A stretch of 64,000 nt of DNA from Seminavis robusta (GCA_903772945.1 CAICTM010000160.1:1-64000); one strand, 5' to 3'. Shown: positions 43,656-55,394, numbered from the stretch's first letter. The notes: generated by a model not told the origin, from the letters alone. Translations and numbers: made by a program.

Positions 43656-44207
43656 ATTATTATAGAGGTAGCGAGGCTTCGATCTGTACACAAAGGTTTT
43701 GTTTGTTGTCTGCTCTTACGGTCGGGTGTCCAAACAAAACAAACTTGGGAGATGAGAGATGAGAGACAAGCTTTTTAGGGGGGAGGAAGGACGAAACAAC
43801 GGGTGGTGCCAAACGGCCTTGGATTTGCGAACCCTCTGCACCCAAGACCCACATTTGCCCCACGGCAGCAACGGCGCGAAAGGTGCGCAAAACCAATTCA
43901 CACAGTCAGTCAGCGGCATGAAGACTAACATTACATAGTGGTACACTGTAGCTCCTACCGGTAGCTCAGTAGCATAGACGGAGAGAAAAATCTAGAGGTA
44001 CGAGCAATGACATGAAGGTTGGTGCTGGTCAATAAACAGGCCAGAGAGCGAGACCGGGCAGTGCTGTTTGGGCGCCTAGTGTGATCCACTCCTCTCCAGA
44101 ATTGTTCAGCTCTCACTAGCTAGCTACATGTAGCTAGCTAGAATGTAGAATTGTACTCGGGGTGGCAGAGTCGTCTTTTAGCAAGTTAGCTACTCTACCG
44201 CATCTAG
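43656..44207. other. Intergenic with a perfect palindrome
   Basis: About 550 bp upstream of the zinc-binding protein. Holds the 26-bp palindrome at 44116-44141 and an ACCGGTAGCT cluster near 43958. No gene. Confidence 0.4.
44116..44141. repeat. Perfect 26-bp palindrome of CTAG units around TACATGTA
   Basis: Thirteen bases (CTAGCTAGCTACA) are followed by their exact reverse complement, with no spacer. It is built from the same tetramers that cluster elsewhere in the intergenic DNA. Confidence 0.8.
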
Positions 44208-45464
44208 TCAAGCAGCTTTGGCTGGAATCCTCGCACTGGATTTGGGTATTCCACATCCAACGCAAAAGTTGAATCGCTGTTCGTTTTCCGTACAGTTGCA
44301 TGCATTGCATACCCAACAGGTTGGCGTAGTAGCGGCGGGTGCGGGTAAGGTTGGCGTAGTGGCGGGTAAGGTCAAACTCCTTGCCAATTGTGCTTGCTCC
44401 TGAAGTTCTATCTGCAGGGACAGTCTCGTTCCTGCACCGCCAGCAGCGCTGTGAGTCCGACTGGGTGGAGATCGACGAGAAGAAGAGGAGCCCGATGATT
44501 TCCGTTTGGGGGGTGGCTTTTCGGACGTGATGGGACCTCGTGACTCTTTGGATTGTCTTGGCTGTTTGGGCCTACTACTAGTCCTACTTGCAGCAGCAGA
44601 GGAAGACAGTCGTCTGCTGCTAGAGCTGGTGACGGATGCACTGCGTCCGCAGACCTTGTTCGAGAGTTTTCGGTTGTTGGAACGTCCCCTTCTGGGTTTG
44701 TGAGTACTAGTCCCTCTTGGTTCGCCACTGGAATGCTCCAATTCCCTCTCGCGTCCTCTGCGACGGCTAGCTCTGGTGCTATCGTGTCCACTCCTGCTGA
44801 TGCTTCTATGGCGGCCAGACCTAGTGCTGTCTTTTCGACTCTTGCTGATGCTTCTATGGCGGCCAGACCTAGTGCTGCCTTTTCGACTCCTGCTGGTGCT
44901 TCTATGACGGTCAGACCTAGTGCTGTCTTGTCGACTCCTGCTGATGCTTCTATGACGGCCAGTTCTAGTGTTGTCGTGTCGACTCGTGCTGATGCTTCTA
45001 TGACTAGCATTGGATGACATAGACGAGGAGAGAGCTCTAGATGGGCGTCGGCGTCCTTGGCTACGACGGGTGCTGCCATGAGTTTGCGCAGAAGGAGAGA
45101 TTGGTTGTTCGGACGTTGAGTGTGACGGGGAAACAGGATCTGAAATATCCAAATTGTTCAGCGTCAAGGTCGCATCAGCGATTGCAGCCGCAGCGTTCAA
45201 GCTACGCGTAGAGTTGGATCGTCGCGGGGTGCTGGAGATCATTGCATCGCTTAAGTTGGACAACTGTTTGCCTGCGAACCTCATGGGCTTCAGCACATGC
45301 CCCACGAGGAAGGATCGTTTCTTGCTCGGCGTCATGGGGTGGGGTGAACATATCGTAGGTCCTTCCATGGTGTGGGTTGTTGCGGTGAGCTTGCTGTGCA
45401 AACTACCACCAGCTCGCTTCAAAGTGGAACCTTCACTGCTCTGCTCGGGTTGGTTGGTTGCCAT
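44208..45464 (-). CDS. Arg/Ser-repeat protein with C-terminal RanBP2-type zinc finger
   Basis: 418 residues from the ATG at 45464 (context AAGATGG); an in-frame ATG at 45542 would add 26 residues. The centre has five tandem 16-residue repeats (HRSISRSRQDSTRSDR and variants, encoded at 44763-45002), followed by more Arg/Ser and Lys/Pro low-complexity sequence. Near the C-terminus is CWVCNACNCTENEQRFNFCV, closing with GCG: the W-x-C-x2-C-x10-C-x2-C spacing of a RanBP2-type zinc finger. RS domains plus this finger are typical of splicing or RNA-binding proteins such as ZRANB2, so a nuclear RNA role is a reasonable inference. Single exon. The repeats also leave other frames open, which are shadows. 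Confidence 0.72.
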   Translation of the reverse strand: MATNQPEQSSEGSTLKRAGGSLHSKLTATTHTMEGPTICSPHPMTPSKKRSFLVGHVLKPMRFAGKQLSNLSDAMISSTPRRSNSTRSLNAAAAIADATLTLNNLDISDPVSPSHSTSEQPISPSAQTHGSTRRSQGRRRPSRALSSSMSSNASHRSISTSRHDNTRTGRHRSISRSRQDSTRSDRHRSTSRSRKGSTRSGRHRSISKSRKDSTRSGRHRSISRSGHDSTRASRRRGRERELEHSSGEPRGTSTHKPRRGRSNNRKLSNKVCGRSASVTSSSSRRLSSSAAASRTSSRPKQPRQSKESRGPITSEKPPPKRKSSGSSSSRRSPPSRTHSAAGGAGTRLSLQIELQEQAQLARSLTLPATTPTLPAPAATTPTCWVCNACNCTENEQRFNFCVGCGIPKSSARIPAKAA

Positions 45465-45542
45465 CTTCTCCTTCGCCTCTTCTGCGCTATTGAGATCGCT
45501 CCTTCTTCTTTGGTGAATGCCTAGATTGTGGTGGTGGACCAA

Positions 45543-46412
45543 CTAAATTGTCCATTGGCAATCATCCCCATCGATCGAGGCAGCAGCAGTAGATCTACAT
45601 ACATGTGGGAGCACGTCGTGGGAGTTAACCATTTTTCGAGAAGGACTTATTGTCGTGGCATTGTCGAAAGTCAGTCTTATCTAGACTTATGGAGATGTTT
45701 CATGTGTGATGACTGGGTGGCAAACGCTGGATGCTCGGGTGCACGGACCCGTGACCGCACAAGTTGAAGCCCCACGAAAAACGATGCTGCGAGTATACCA
45801 CCCACTCATCACTCGTGGTTTGGGATGCTTCCGAGCAAGTTCACCAACCTGTGGGTCAACTCGATTACTTTGTCCATGCAAAATGCCAAACAAAGAATTC
45901 AAGAGCCAAGTCTTGCACCTTGTGCGGTGAGCCATTGTAAAATTTAATCTGCCCTACTAGCTAGCTAGAAGGACAAGTTCAGGTAGGCTGTAAACGGTAA
46001 GTGGTCGGCTGCGACACATCAAAGAATGCTGGGAACTGGTCCTCAATTTATCACCCCTTGAATCGAATCCCTTGGAACCTGAGCTCAGACTCGACTCGAC
46101 TCGACTCTTCTTGCTTTTGAAAGCCTTTATTAGGTAGAAACCCTGAAGAGAAAATCCCTGTAGAAAACCCTGTTGTTAAGAATGTTCGGAACTGTAAAAG
46201 GTGCAAGTGGGCTTAAATCTTTGCGGTGTTGAAAAGGAACCTGCCACCACGCCATGCCACCACCTCCCCCTGTCCCCAGTAATACAGCGGCAAGGTTGTT
46301 ACCCCAGTACTTGTCACCGTCATGCTCCTCTTGTGCGGTTGCAAGTCTCCTCTTCATCGTTTGGCCCTTCAGCAAGGATTCTATACTCAACAGGCTTTCC
46401 TTGAAAAGAACA
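45543..46412. other. Divergent spacer, no gene seen
   Basis: 870 bp. Contains a CTAGCTAG run near 45957 and a GACTC pentamer repeat near 46088. No protein-like frame. Confidence 0.4.
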
Positions 46413-46953
46413 ATGACAGATCCATCCATCTTGAATTCCAAACGAGTAGTCTATGTAGGTGGTTTGGCAGATGAAGTCACCATACCGCTGCTTCGAGCCT
46501 GTATGATCCCTTTTGGGCCCATACATTCCATCGACATGGTACGTGTAACCCAGCCCAATCCAAGCCAAAAAGTTCTTCAGATATTGCCTTCTCGATCTCC
46601 GTGTTGCTTTGATGAATTCAATCGAACCTGACAAACTCTGGTTGATTTGCTCGTCTTTGTCGTCTCCTTCTCCAAAATAATCCCCATCAACAATAAATTA
46701 GCCGATGGATTATGCCAAAGGAACCAGCAAGGGGTTTGCCTTTGTAGAGTTCGAAGAAGCTGAGGATGCCACAGAAGCAATATTCAACCGCAATGGTGCC
46801 AATCTCATGGGAAGAACTCTCCAAGCAAGCATGGCACAAGCCAATCAAGCCAACAAGCTGACTGAACCAGTATGGAACAGCGATGAGTGGTTTCAAAAGA
46901 ATCAAGCAGAGCAGAAGGAGGGAGAAACTGGCAATAGTAATAGCAAGTCTTAG
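46413..46953 (+). CDS. Single-RRM protein like the N-terminal part of cyclophilin E
   Basis: Two exons, 46413-46538 and 46702-46953, with a 163-bp phase-0 intron; 125 residues. RNP2 is VVYVGGL and RNP1 is KGFAFVEF, with IPFGPIHSIDM|PMDYAKG spanning the splice. The pattern (VYVGGLADEV, FEEAEDATEAI, GRTL, then VWNSDEWFQKN) matches the RRM of PPIE/CYP33 (spliceosomal cyclophilin E), including the trailing W-x-x-D-W-x-x-K segment. No cyclophilin domain follows: the frame stops after a Gln/Glu/Ser tail. In animals that RRM binds RNA and the MLL PHD finger; here only RNA binding is safely inferred. Whether a cyclophilin exon exists further downstream was checked in the next 570 bp and none was seen. 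Confidence 0.88.
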
Positions 46954-47524
46954 TTAGCATTGTAAAAGATAGATGTTGATGCTCTGGGAATGGTTGATTT
47001 GTCATTCTGATTCCAATGGGGGCACCTTTTTGCTGATGGCTTCCACAAAACACCATCGTGTACCAGATCACTCCATCACCTAGATGGTGGCTGGCATATC
47101 ATCACCAAGCCTGCTTCAATAGATATCAGGTTAGCATTTTTGTACATCCTCTTACTTGCTGTTGATTTGGTTGGTTGTGTCCAAGTTTGGTACCGGTAGC
47201 CGCTGTCCTTCATCCTAATTAGAGAGATTTTGCTTGCTTGGTGTGAAGACTGGGAGGGACCCAGCACTATAGCTCCTTCTGTGTGATTGAATAGTGAATG
47301 ATGGTCAGCAGGATCACATTGGAGTTTTTGCGGCGCCAAGGCACATCGTATCTTGGGGAATTGAGAAATTTTCGGCGTCTCCCACGCAGCAATAATGCAT
47401 GCCCGATTTCGTCCTCAATCCGGCCATTGAAGCCGAATGTGTCCGTTCAGAACGTACAAATGTACCAGGTACCGTAGCACTCGAATGGGATAGACATGCC
47501 ATGAGGCTCTGGTCATAGCCAACA
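46954..47524. other. Intergenic, no gene seen
   Basis: 570 bp; no cyclophilin-like sequence and no other gene. Confidence 0.45.
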
Positions 47525-50261
47525 ATGGAACCAACATTCTGCTGGTCTCTTCGACGACATTGTACGGTCGTTGTACCAGTCTGTCTCGTTGTGGCATTGT
47601 TGCAAAACGCGGTTGCCGCCAACCTTGACTCTCCGGAGGAACCCCTATACCGCTCAAGATTGCAACAACACAGGCAGCTTCAAGATCCCATCAGCCCATG
47701 CGCCGCCATTGCATATGACGACGCTGTCCTGCCATCCGAGACTTGGCCGTGGACTTCTTCAAGCCGTCATTCATTGAACAATGCCTAGCATCCCAATCAG
47801 TCAACCAGACCTTGCTCTACTCGCACATTGCTAACTTGAAGGAAACCTTTCAACAGTATTATTGCTTCTACGATATTGCAAGCAATGCCAGTGATAGCAA
47901 CCCTATAAGCTTCCAGCCGGAGCTTGGGTACTCGGTCTTTTCCGGTCCTCTAGCAGGACAGGTCGATCTTACGGAAGAGATCGGCGCCTTGCTGGAGACC
48001 GTCGAATCTGGGGCAGCATCCCTAGCTACCTTTTGGGATCTTCAAACAATCAGCAACAAGCTCTTTGATGCTCACGTGTCGCTTCCCAGACTCGCAGGTG
48101 TGGCTGGTGAGCTAGCAGATCTGCACCTGTTAAATATCTTTCCTGACCGAAACCTTGATCCATCCAGGAGGATAGCACGGACTTGGATGCGTCCTTCCTA
48201 TCTCAAGGGTGGCGAGTTCCAGCTCAAAGTGATTTGGGAATCATACGATGGCAATCAAACCGAGGATATCGTCGTGTCTATGAACGACATGGCGCCCTAC
48301 GACTTCGTTTTGGACCTCGTTTCCAAACCCGAAGCAGCCATAAACTTCCCGTATCAATCCATTGGTGCCCGAATGAACGGTGCTTTCAAAAGACTCGAAA
48401 CCTCCAGCAGCAGGGCACCCGAAGGAGTGGTTTTCACTATTGGTTCCAGGTCGAGACCAACTTCGATACTTCCTGATGCCTTCGTTGTCACATACGCGAG
48501 CGGAGAATCTGAGACATACTTTTCCGGGCTACGGTATCGTGGTTTGAATACTTCGACGGTGTATGATCTCTTGAACTCTAACAATCTTGACCTAGACACA
48601 CCCGGATCAGCCTACCAAAATTTTCAAATTGCTGTTAGCCAGATCCAAGGCGTGACGGCAACGACCAAAGACGCTCAACAGAGGAAATCTACACCCAAGA
48701 CGACCGACGTGGAACTAGAAGTATTGAAGCAGGTTGATGGTGATGATACAGGATACCAATTTGATGAAGTGATCAACCTACGAAGCCAGCTGTCGGGAGA
48801 GAGGATGGACGTTGCGGCGTACAAGATTCATGACGAATTTGCCGTCCTGAAAATTGAGAGCTTTGCCTTTGAAGCTGACGATGATGGTAACCCAGCCATG
48901 ATTTCCATCTGGTCGAACTTTACAGCGGCAGCAAAAGAAAACGGAGTGACGAAGGCGATGATAGATATCAGTGGAAATGGCGGGGGGTAAGTTGAAACGT
49001 TGCTATGCTCACTTGCAACTTGCAACAGTCGCTGACCATGTTTGACGGCGACTCGTACACCGCAAACCAAAAATTCAGAGTCATTACCTCCGGCTATCAG
49101 TTGGCAGTATCTTTGTTCCCCTTTGCCCCTTACAAGGTCTTCGAGCGTCAATTCGACGTAACCTACAACTCTGTGATGCTGGCCTACAACGACACCGTCT
49201 CACCGGTGATGGACAGTCTAAAGCTAGAGGTCAATCTCTTGACAGACACTCAACTAGAAGCATACATTGAAGCTTCACCGACCAGTACTGGCGAGCTCGT
49301 GAGCTCTATGATCGAATCCTTGCTGGGCTTCTGCTGCAACGACATTTTGTTGGAAACATGTCAAAACCTGCAACGCTGCTTTCCACTTTTTGACTTGAGT
49401 GTATCAGCCCAGACAATGAACCAATTTCCAAGTGCTCCTCAAATGCGCAGTTTCCTGCAACAACTTACTGAGGCTTTTGACGAGTACAATCCGTTCAACG
49501 TGTTACAAACTTTGCAGCGTGGGTTTGTTGACCCCAATAAAATACACAAGGTCGTTCGAGGAGGTCAAGTTGTGAACCTAACGAATCAATTTACCATCTT
49601 AGAGGAACAGTTGTACTACGAAGCAGCGGCTCAGGCATTCCAGAATGATTTCTTCTTCGACGAAGTTGTGATCGTCTCAGACGGGGCAGCTGGGTCCACC
49701 GCCTGCATCTTTTCAAGCATGGTAATGCAGCTATGGAAGAACAGGGATGCTTGGGAGGGGCGCGAAGTTCCAATCACAACAATAACGTATGGAGGAACGA
49801 AGGAGCCATCCGATACCACTGTAGCTGGGTTCCCCGCATCGGTGCAACAAGTCAACATTGGATATCCGATCATCACGTCGGGCTTGCTATACATGTTGGA
49901 ATTCCTTCTACCACCCGCCCTTTCCGTGCTTCTAACGAACGTCAATAGCTACTACCAGTCTCTCTTGCCTGTGCCACCTTATTTTGCCGAGTCACTGCCT
50001 CAAATGCCCGTATTCAACTACTACAGTAACTTCATGCAACCAGGTGCTATCCCACTACAGTTCGTGAAGATTGTTGCTGACAAGCACCTTCCCCAAATCT
50101 TCAATCACAACAGCCTGGCTAGCACAAGTGGACTTGAGACCCTGTATGAAGAAGCTGCCAAGCTTGGCTTCACAACTGATACTGTGGTTGAGGAAAGTGA
50201 AGATGAGACGCATGATGTAGTCGCAGAAAGGAAACGCTTTGAACCTGGAGGTCGGCAGTAA
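47525..50261 (+). CDS. S41-family (CPAF-like) secreted serine protease, frame disrupted
   Basis: Begins MEPTFCWSLRRHCTVVVPVC with a signal peptide (VCLVVALLQNAVA), then SPCAAIAYDD. Protein similarity changes frame at about 47716-47743 and continues as FFKPSFIEQCLASQ to 48986, ending in MIDISGNGGG, a family hallmark. It then resumes from 49029 as SLTMFDGD to the stop at 50261. Between these parts lies a 42-bp GTAAGT...ACAG segment that would be an unusually short intron, and the phases are off by one at a G6 run. The second half holds VVIVSDGAAGSTACIFSS, where the Ser after AG matches the S41 nucleophile position. Either two single-base assembly errors or early decay would explain the frame. 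Large S41 proteins of this type occur in fungi and algae; substrate unknown. Confidence 0.65.
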
Positions 50262-51024
50262 CAAGAAGAAGATTGTTCAAACCTGGAGGTTCACAGCAAC
50301 CCAAAGGCCCAAAAGTGCCTGTCTACTAGTACTTTCCTGCTTGCCTGCATACTAATAGAACTTTCTAGCGATGACCAGCAAGCTGTCTTGAAAGCATGCA
50401 GACTATGGCTGACAGATGGCCTTTCTAGTGGTTTTCCTTCGCTTTCAAGGCTACCGGAACCGGTACCACTTGCACCTCTGCGGTCCACGGGCCTGGCTTT
50501 GAATCATGAGACACGTCAAGTCCCCCCCCCTTGCAGCCACCTTTGCGTGGGATACCGGAACCGTACCTAAACTGGCTCTAGCTAGAGTTGTGGCTGGAGC
50601 CTGCTAACTATCGCTGCTAGCTAGCGAAGGTGCATGTACATGTACCAGCCTTGATGCTACCGTGACACCAAAAAAGAAAGGAACAGAAAAAAGTTGTGCT
50701 GCTTGGCGGCAATTGGCGGAAGGGAGCAAAGATCTCTCGCATGCCAACTTTGGCGAGAAACTCCCATTTGATGTCTGGCCTTCACCCTTTGATCCATGAC
50801 TGTTGTTCTTTGTAGGAGCTGTAGTATAGATCGCACAGCTGCTCATTTGATTCCGGAGAAAAAGCAGACACACGGAACACAATCCCTTGAAAGGCTGCCA
50901 CCACAACGGAAACAGAGGCTTCAGTTTTATTTCTGCAGCTTCAGGTTTACTGCGCTCTCCTCCAAGCAGCCATAACTTGCATGGTTTGACATTACCCAGA
51001 GCATCAATCAGATCAACACACAAG
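50262..51024. other. Intergenic, no gene seen
   Basis: About 760 bp with CTAGCTAG and ACCGGTACC clusters at 50450-50640. The right end is the leader of the channel gene. Confidence 0.4.
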
Positions 51025-53379
51025 ATGGATTCCAGCATGAACAGGTCACGAAGCAGCCGAAGAACCAGCAGAGGTTTGGGCGATTCTAGCCACCACAGAA
51101 GCCGTCGCCGTTCGAACCGATCGCCATCGCCCTTTCGAAGACATTCCCTCCGGATGGTTCCTCCCCCGCGACCTCGATTTGGCATTGGGACCACTGCCCA
51201 CATGCTCCCTACCAGCAGTCTGAGTCCAGCCAAGACTGTCTTTTCCAGCAAGCATCGTCTTATAAAACGGAACTTGCCTTTCTATCAATCCAAGAATACC
51301 CTACGAGTCACCAATCAACATTCCGAGTTGCGCTTGTTTTCGTTGCTGTTCAATGATTGGTTCCATGTGGGCCTCCGATTGAATTTGTGGTTATCCTTAT
51401 TCCTTCTACTCAGTGTTTGGACCATTTGCATTCTAATCTTTGCCGCAATCTACATGAGAATTGATAGAGATCGCCTCGATGAGAATTGTGGTCTAGGAGC
51501 TCCTGGACAGCCGATTCAGTTGGGACCGGCATTTGCATTCTCATTGGAGACTTGTACTACTGTTGGGTGAGTCAAGCAGTCAGTGTGATATGGATCACGA
51601 GAATGAAACAATCTGTCTCAAATGGGGGCTGTTTACTTTACCTAAGATATGGCCTGCCAAACGGAACCAATGCCTTCTTTGAAAACCAGTGCCCTGATAT
51701 CGTTGTGGCCATTTACTTTCAAATGGTAAGCAAATATCACATGATGGTTGTTGGTTGATGTATCAGGAGGTAGATAACAACTGACTTTTTTGTCACTCCT
51801 TGTCCCACCTTTGAGGTCTGGAGTATGATGTTCAATGCATTCTTATTTGCATTTTTCTTTGCGAGAATTGCCAAGTGCGAATCACGTGGAATCCAAGTCA
51901 TTTTTTCCAACAAGGCTATCATCAGCAATCGGCCAGATGTGCCATATCCGTGCTTCTCATTTCGAGTGTTTGATGTCGATGGATCCTTCCCAGTGGTAGA
52001 AGCTCATGTCAGAATGTATGTTGTCACACAAAAATCACCCATCCCAATTCCTCTTCGAATCGTTATCCCGAATGATGACTATGGGTCGATGCTGATGCTC
52101 AGTCTTCCCAGTCAGGTTGTGCATGCTATGGATGCTTACAGCCCCATGGTGCCACAGGCAAAACCCAGATGCCTCGCGTCACCTACTGTGCCCCATGGTG
52201 GCTTGCACCTACGGCAAGTGGATGCTCTAACCAACAACCGTGATGATGTGATTTGTCCTGTCTGGTAAGAGAAAAGCAAGACATTGAGAACATTGTTGCA
52301 CTTTTACGAGTTTACCAACATGTGCTCACATCATCTTGTCCTGCAGTGGGGAATCCTATGGGACGGTGGAACGACTGATCAAGCATGGCAAATTCAATTC
52401 TATGACGGAAACTCATGATGATATTCCCTTTAGAGGAAGTCACAGAGAGGTAGATTGGGATGATTGGGCAAGATTGCTTGAAAAGTCAACAACCTGGTCA
52501 CTGCAGCAGCTGGAACAGTTCTTTCGATCGGACATTTCAGAAGTATTGTGCATTGTAGAGGGCATTGATCCACTGGCTTCGGGTACCTTTCAGGCTATTC
52601 AGTCCTATCAAGTGGAAGACATTCACTTTGGTGAAGCCCACTTTGCAGATTGTGTTTGCTTGGACATCAACCAAAGCCTTGTTGTCGACCTGGACTTCTT
52701 TCACAAAATCACACCCAACGTACCAAAGGGACCAGATTCGGATCGATCCCGCGGGGGTCAGTATGATGAATCAGATATTAGCATTGTGAGTGGTGTGGAT
52801 AGCTTGAAGAGGACTCCATCAGATGTTGGAAAACTCCACGATTCTACAGCTGAGGTTGACCTAGATTCTGCTGAAAAGGAGAACGGCGAGAAACCGGTTT
52901 GGATGAAACTCAATCTACGACATGTCCCAACACCCGAAAATGCAACAACCCCCACCGAACCTGAAAACACAATATCCCCCGCAGAACCAAACCATGATGA
53001 CAAGGTGGATGACAACAATTTGGAACCACGTCGATTAGATTATGACAACAAACCCACAGAGGAACAAGTCCAGTCTGGAGATTTGAAACCACATTCTGGA
53101 GAAGAACAGCCAGTGACCACTCCCGCACCACCAGCAATTGTCAAAGAAAACTCATTCAAAGACGGCTCGTTCCGATTGCCCGATCCCATTCCACAGACGA
53201 GTGTCGGACCGGCACGACGGTTCACAGCTCCATCAACGGACTATGAACGCCCTCCTCCATTGTTTACACTTGACAGTGATCTGCAGGAGGACCATCAAAC
53301 TGCAACCGGGAGACAACCAAGCAGTCGGTCTTCTATGCCCGGCAACATGATGAACTCATTGGTCACCGGAAAGTTTTGA
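51025..53379 (+). CDS. Inward-rectifier (Kir-type) potassium channel
   Basis: Four exons: 51025-51566, 51647-51725, 51816-52264 and 52347-53379; phases 2, 0 and 2 join correctly to 700 residues. The N-terminus is basic and Ser-rich. The core is M1 (LWLSLFLLLSVWTICILIFAA), a pore helix (PAFAFSLETC), the selectivity filter T-C-T-T-V-G-Y-G (176-183, completed across intron 1) and M2 (VWSMMFNAFLFAFFFARIAK). The cytoplasmic immunoglobulin-like domain follows with VIFSNKAIISN, PCFSFRVFDVDGSFPVVEAH and VRMYV, in the order of animal and bacterial Kir channels. The long C-terminus is acidic and disordered. It should conduct K+ in a tetramer, probably gated by lipids or nucleotides. The Cys in the filter run (TCTTVGYG rather than TQTTIGYG) is a visible difference from animal Kirs. 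Confidence 0.88.
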
Positions 53380-53799
53380 AGGCCACCATGAACATTTGAA
53401 ACTGCAGTAGGTTGTGATGTATGTATACAGTAGAACAAGCAAGCAAAAGATAGTATTGAAGACCACAGTATCTCTAAACCATTGAGTTCTTCACAGTATG
53501 AGAATGCCTTTGCGTCATTTGAAGTCCGTTCACCTCGATACGACTACATATGTAGCTAGCTGACTACCGTAGCCCAACGATCCGCCGGATTATGTGTTCT
53601 CAATGCACACTCGGCATCTCGTACTGTGTCATTCCAAGATCCCTCATCCAGCAGCCAGCACCTGGCAAATTTTCAACAACAGTTTTTGGCATGCTCAACG
53701 CAAATCTTCTGGGATTCCTTAATAGGTTGCATTACCCTTCTATCTCGTCGGCTAGTTAGCTACGTTGCTCTCATCATGTTGCCAAGCTACGGTAGTTAG
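53380..53799. other. Convergent spacer
   Basis: 420 bp between convergent stops; 3' UTRs. Nothing else seen. Confidence 0.45.
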
Positions 53800-55394
53800 T
53801 TAGTTGGCAGCGGCCTTTTCTTCTTCCTTGGCAGGTGGTGCCGCTCCAAAGACGGTTGTGTATGGGTCGTACTCTTGGCCTTCCACAGCAATGCGATTGT
53901 AGTGTTCTTGCAAGGTGATGGTGCCAAACTTTTCCTCTGGATCTGTGGTCAACATGTCTTCGACGGCATAGTACTTTCCAATGCGGCCGGTTTCGGCGGC
54001 GTTTTCCAACTTTTCGCTGTTGAAGGTATCCGCCAAGAATTGCAGGGAATCAATAATGGCATCAAAGAGCCAAAGTGGGGCAAAGAAGAAGTTGGGTTCT
54101 TTGCCCACGGCGTCAAAGAGCATCTTTGACATACATGAATGGAATGAATGAGCAGGGCAATAATAGAGACGGCAAATGGATTGTTGTTTTGTGGTGAATG
54201 CAATTCGTAGAGTGTCGTGAAACAGATCGAGAGGACGGGTAGAAGCGTGAGAAAAGCATTAAAGTTAGATGTGGCGGTAGGGCAAATGTAGAGCTGGCCC
54301 TTCAACCTGCAAGAGTACGTACCTCTCCTTGTTTCTTCATTGTCAATGGTTCGTCTGGTCCACCAATATTGAGGATCTTGCCATATCGAGACTTGTCCGT
54401 AATGCAGTCAATCAGATAGGTTGCCAAGTCTGATTCCGCCATGGGATTGCATCGTGTGACTTCTCCATCTCCAAACATGACAAAGGGAGCTCCCGACTGG
54501 ACCACTTCCAGTTGTCCCGAAACGGATTTGAAAAAGGCAGTGGGTCGCACAATGGAATAGGTCATTTTATCTTGCTCCTGCAATGCCGCTTCGAATTTCA
54601 GCTTGGCTTGTTGGAACTGCAACCACGGATTCTTGCAGCAAAATGCCGACAGGAGCACGAAATGGCGCGCATTGACGTCACTATCCATGCCGGCCTCCAA
54701 ACAATTCAAAGTGGCTTGGTAGTCAATAAGATAGGCATCCTTTTTGATTCCGGAACGGGATGCCAAGCAGGATACCACGGCCTCTAGTTTTTTGTTGGGA
54801 GCAGAAGCGCTAATTTCCTTCATGGTCTGTGGTTAGTTTGTTGCGTGACCGTAGACGTGTGATAGCCAAGTTTGTTTCGTTTTTGTGGTGATTTTGGTGT
54901 TGATGGCGAGTGAGCAAAGCAAGAACAATAATATGGTCGTGAGAAGGTGGGATCAGGATAGCTGGGTAGAGGCTACCAAACCATATTAGGACCTCAATCA
55001 AGTTGAGCCTCAATCAAGTTAAGCCCACCTAAGTTCAGGTAGGTCAACCCAACTGAATACATGAATCATCTACCCGAATCGAATCATGTAATATTCTCAC
55101 CTTGAGCAGTTGTTCTGGATCAGTGACATCGCATTCCACAACTTGTGCGCCATCCAAGAACTCTCCATACAAGGCTTTGCCTTGGGTATTTTCGACTTTG
55201 GATTTGTCACGGACCAAGGCAACCGTTTGGTATCCTTGACGGACACTTTCTCGTACCACCGACTTTCCAATGTACCCGGTTGCTCCCGCAATCACATTAA
55301 CCTTGTTCTTGTTGGCAGCCGCCGACATGTCCAGAGAAAAGCCATGGCAAGCACTCACGAGGGCGAGTGCCAAGCAGACGGAAAATCGGAGCAT
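53800..55394 (-). CDS. DVR: Divinyl chlorophyllide a 8-vinyl-reductase
   Basis: Three exons, 55394-55101, 54826-54323 and 54123-53800, all phase 0; 373 residues. It reduces the 8-vinyl group of divinyl (proto)chlorophyllide with NADPH in chlorophyll synthesis inside the plastid. The leader [20 protein letters not shown] is a signal peptide ending at a G-F site, as expected for import into a complex plastid. The NAD(P)-binding motif is GATGYIG (37-43). Typical DVR segments follow: [75 protein letters not shown] and, after intron 2, [10 protein letters not shown] and [13 protein letters not shown]. Length is normal minus a shorter leader than plants. The atypical short-chain-reductase fold lacks a separate catalytic motif that I can point to. 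Assignment is firm by overall pattern. Confidence 0.93.

Noticed and set aside
55044-55100. Reading DVR exon 1 through to the in-frame stop
   Set aside because: The extra residues are intron sequence after a GTGAGA donor and do not match the family; the spliced form does.
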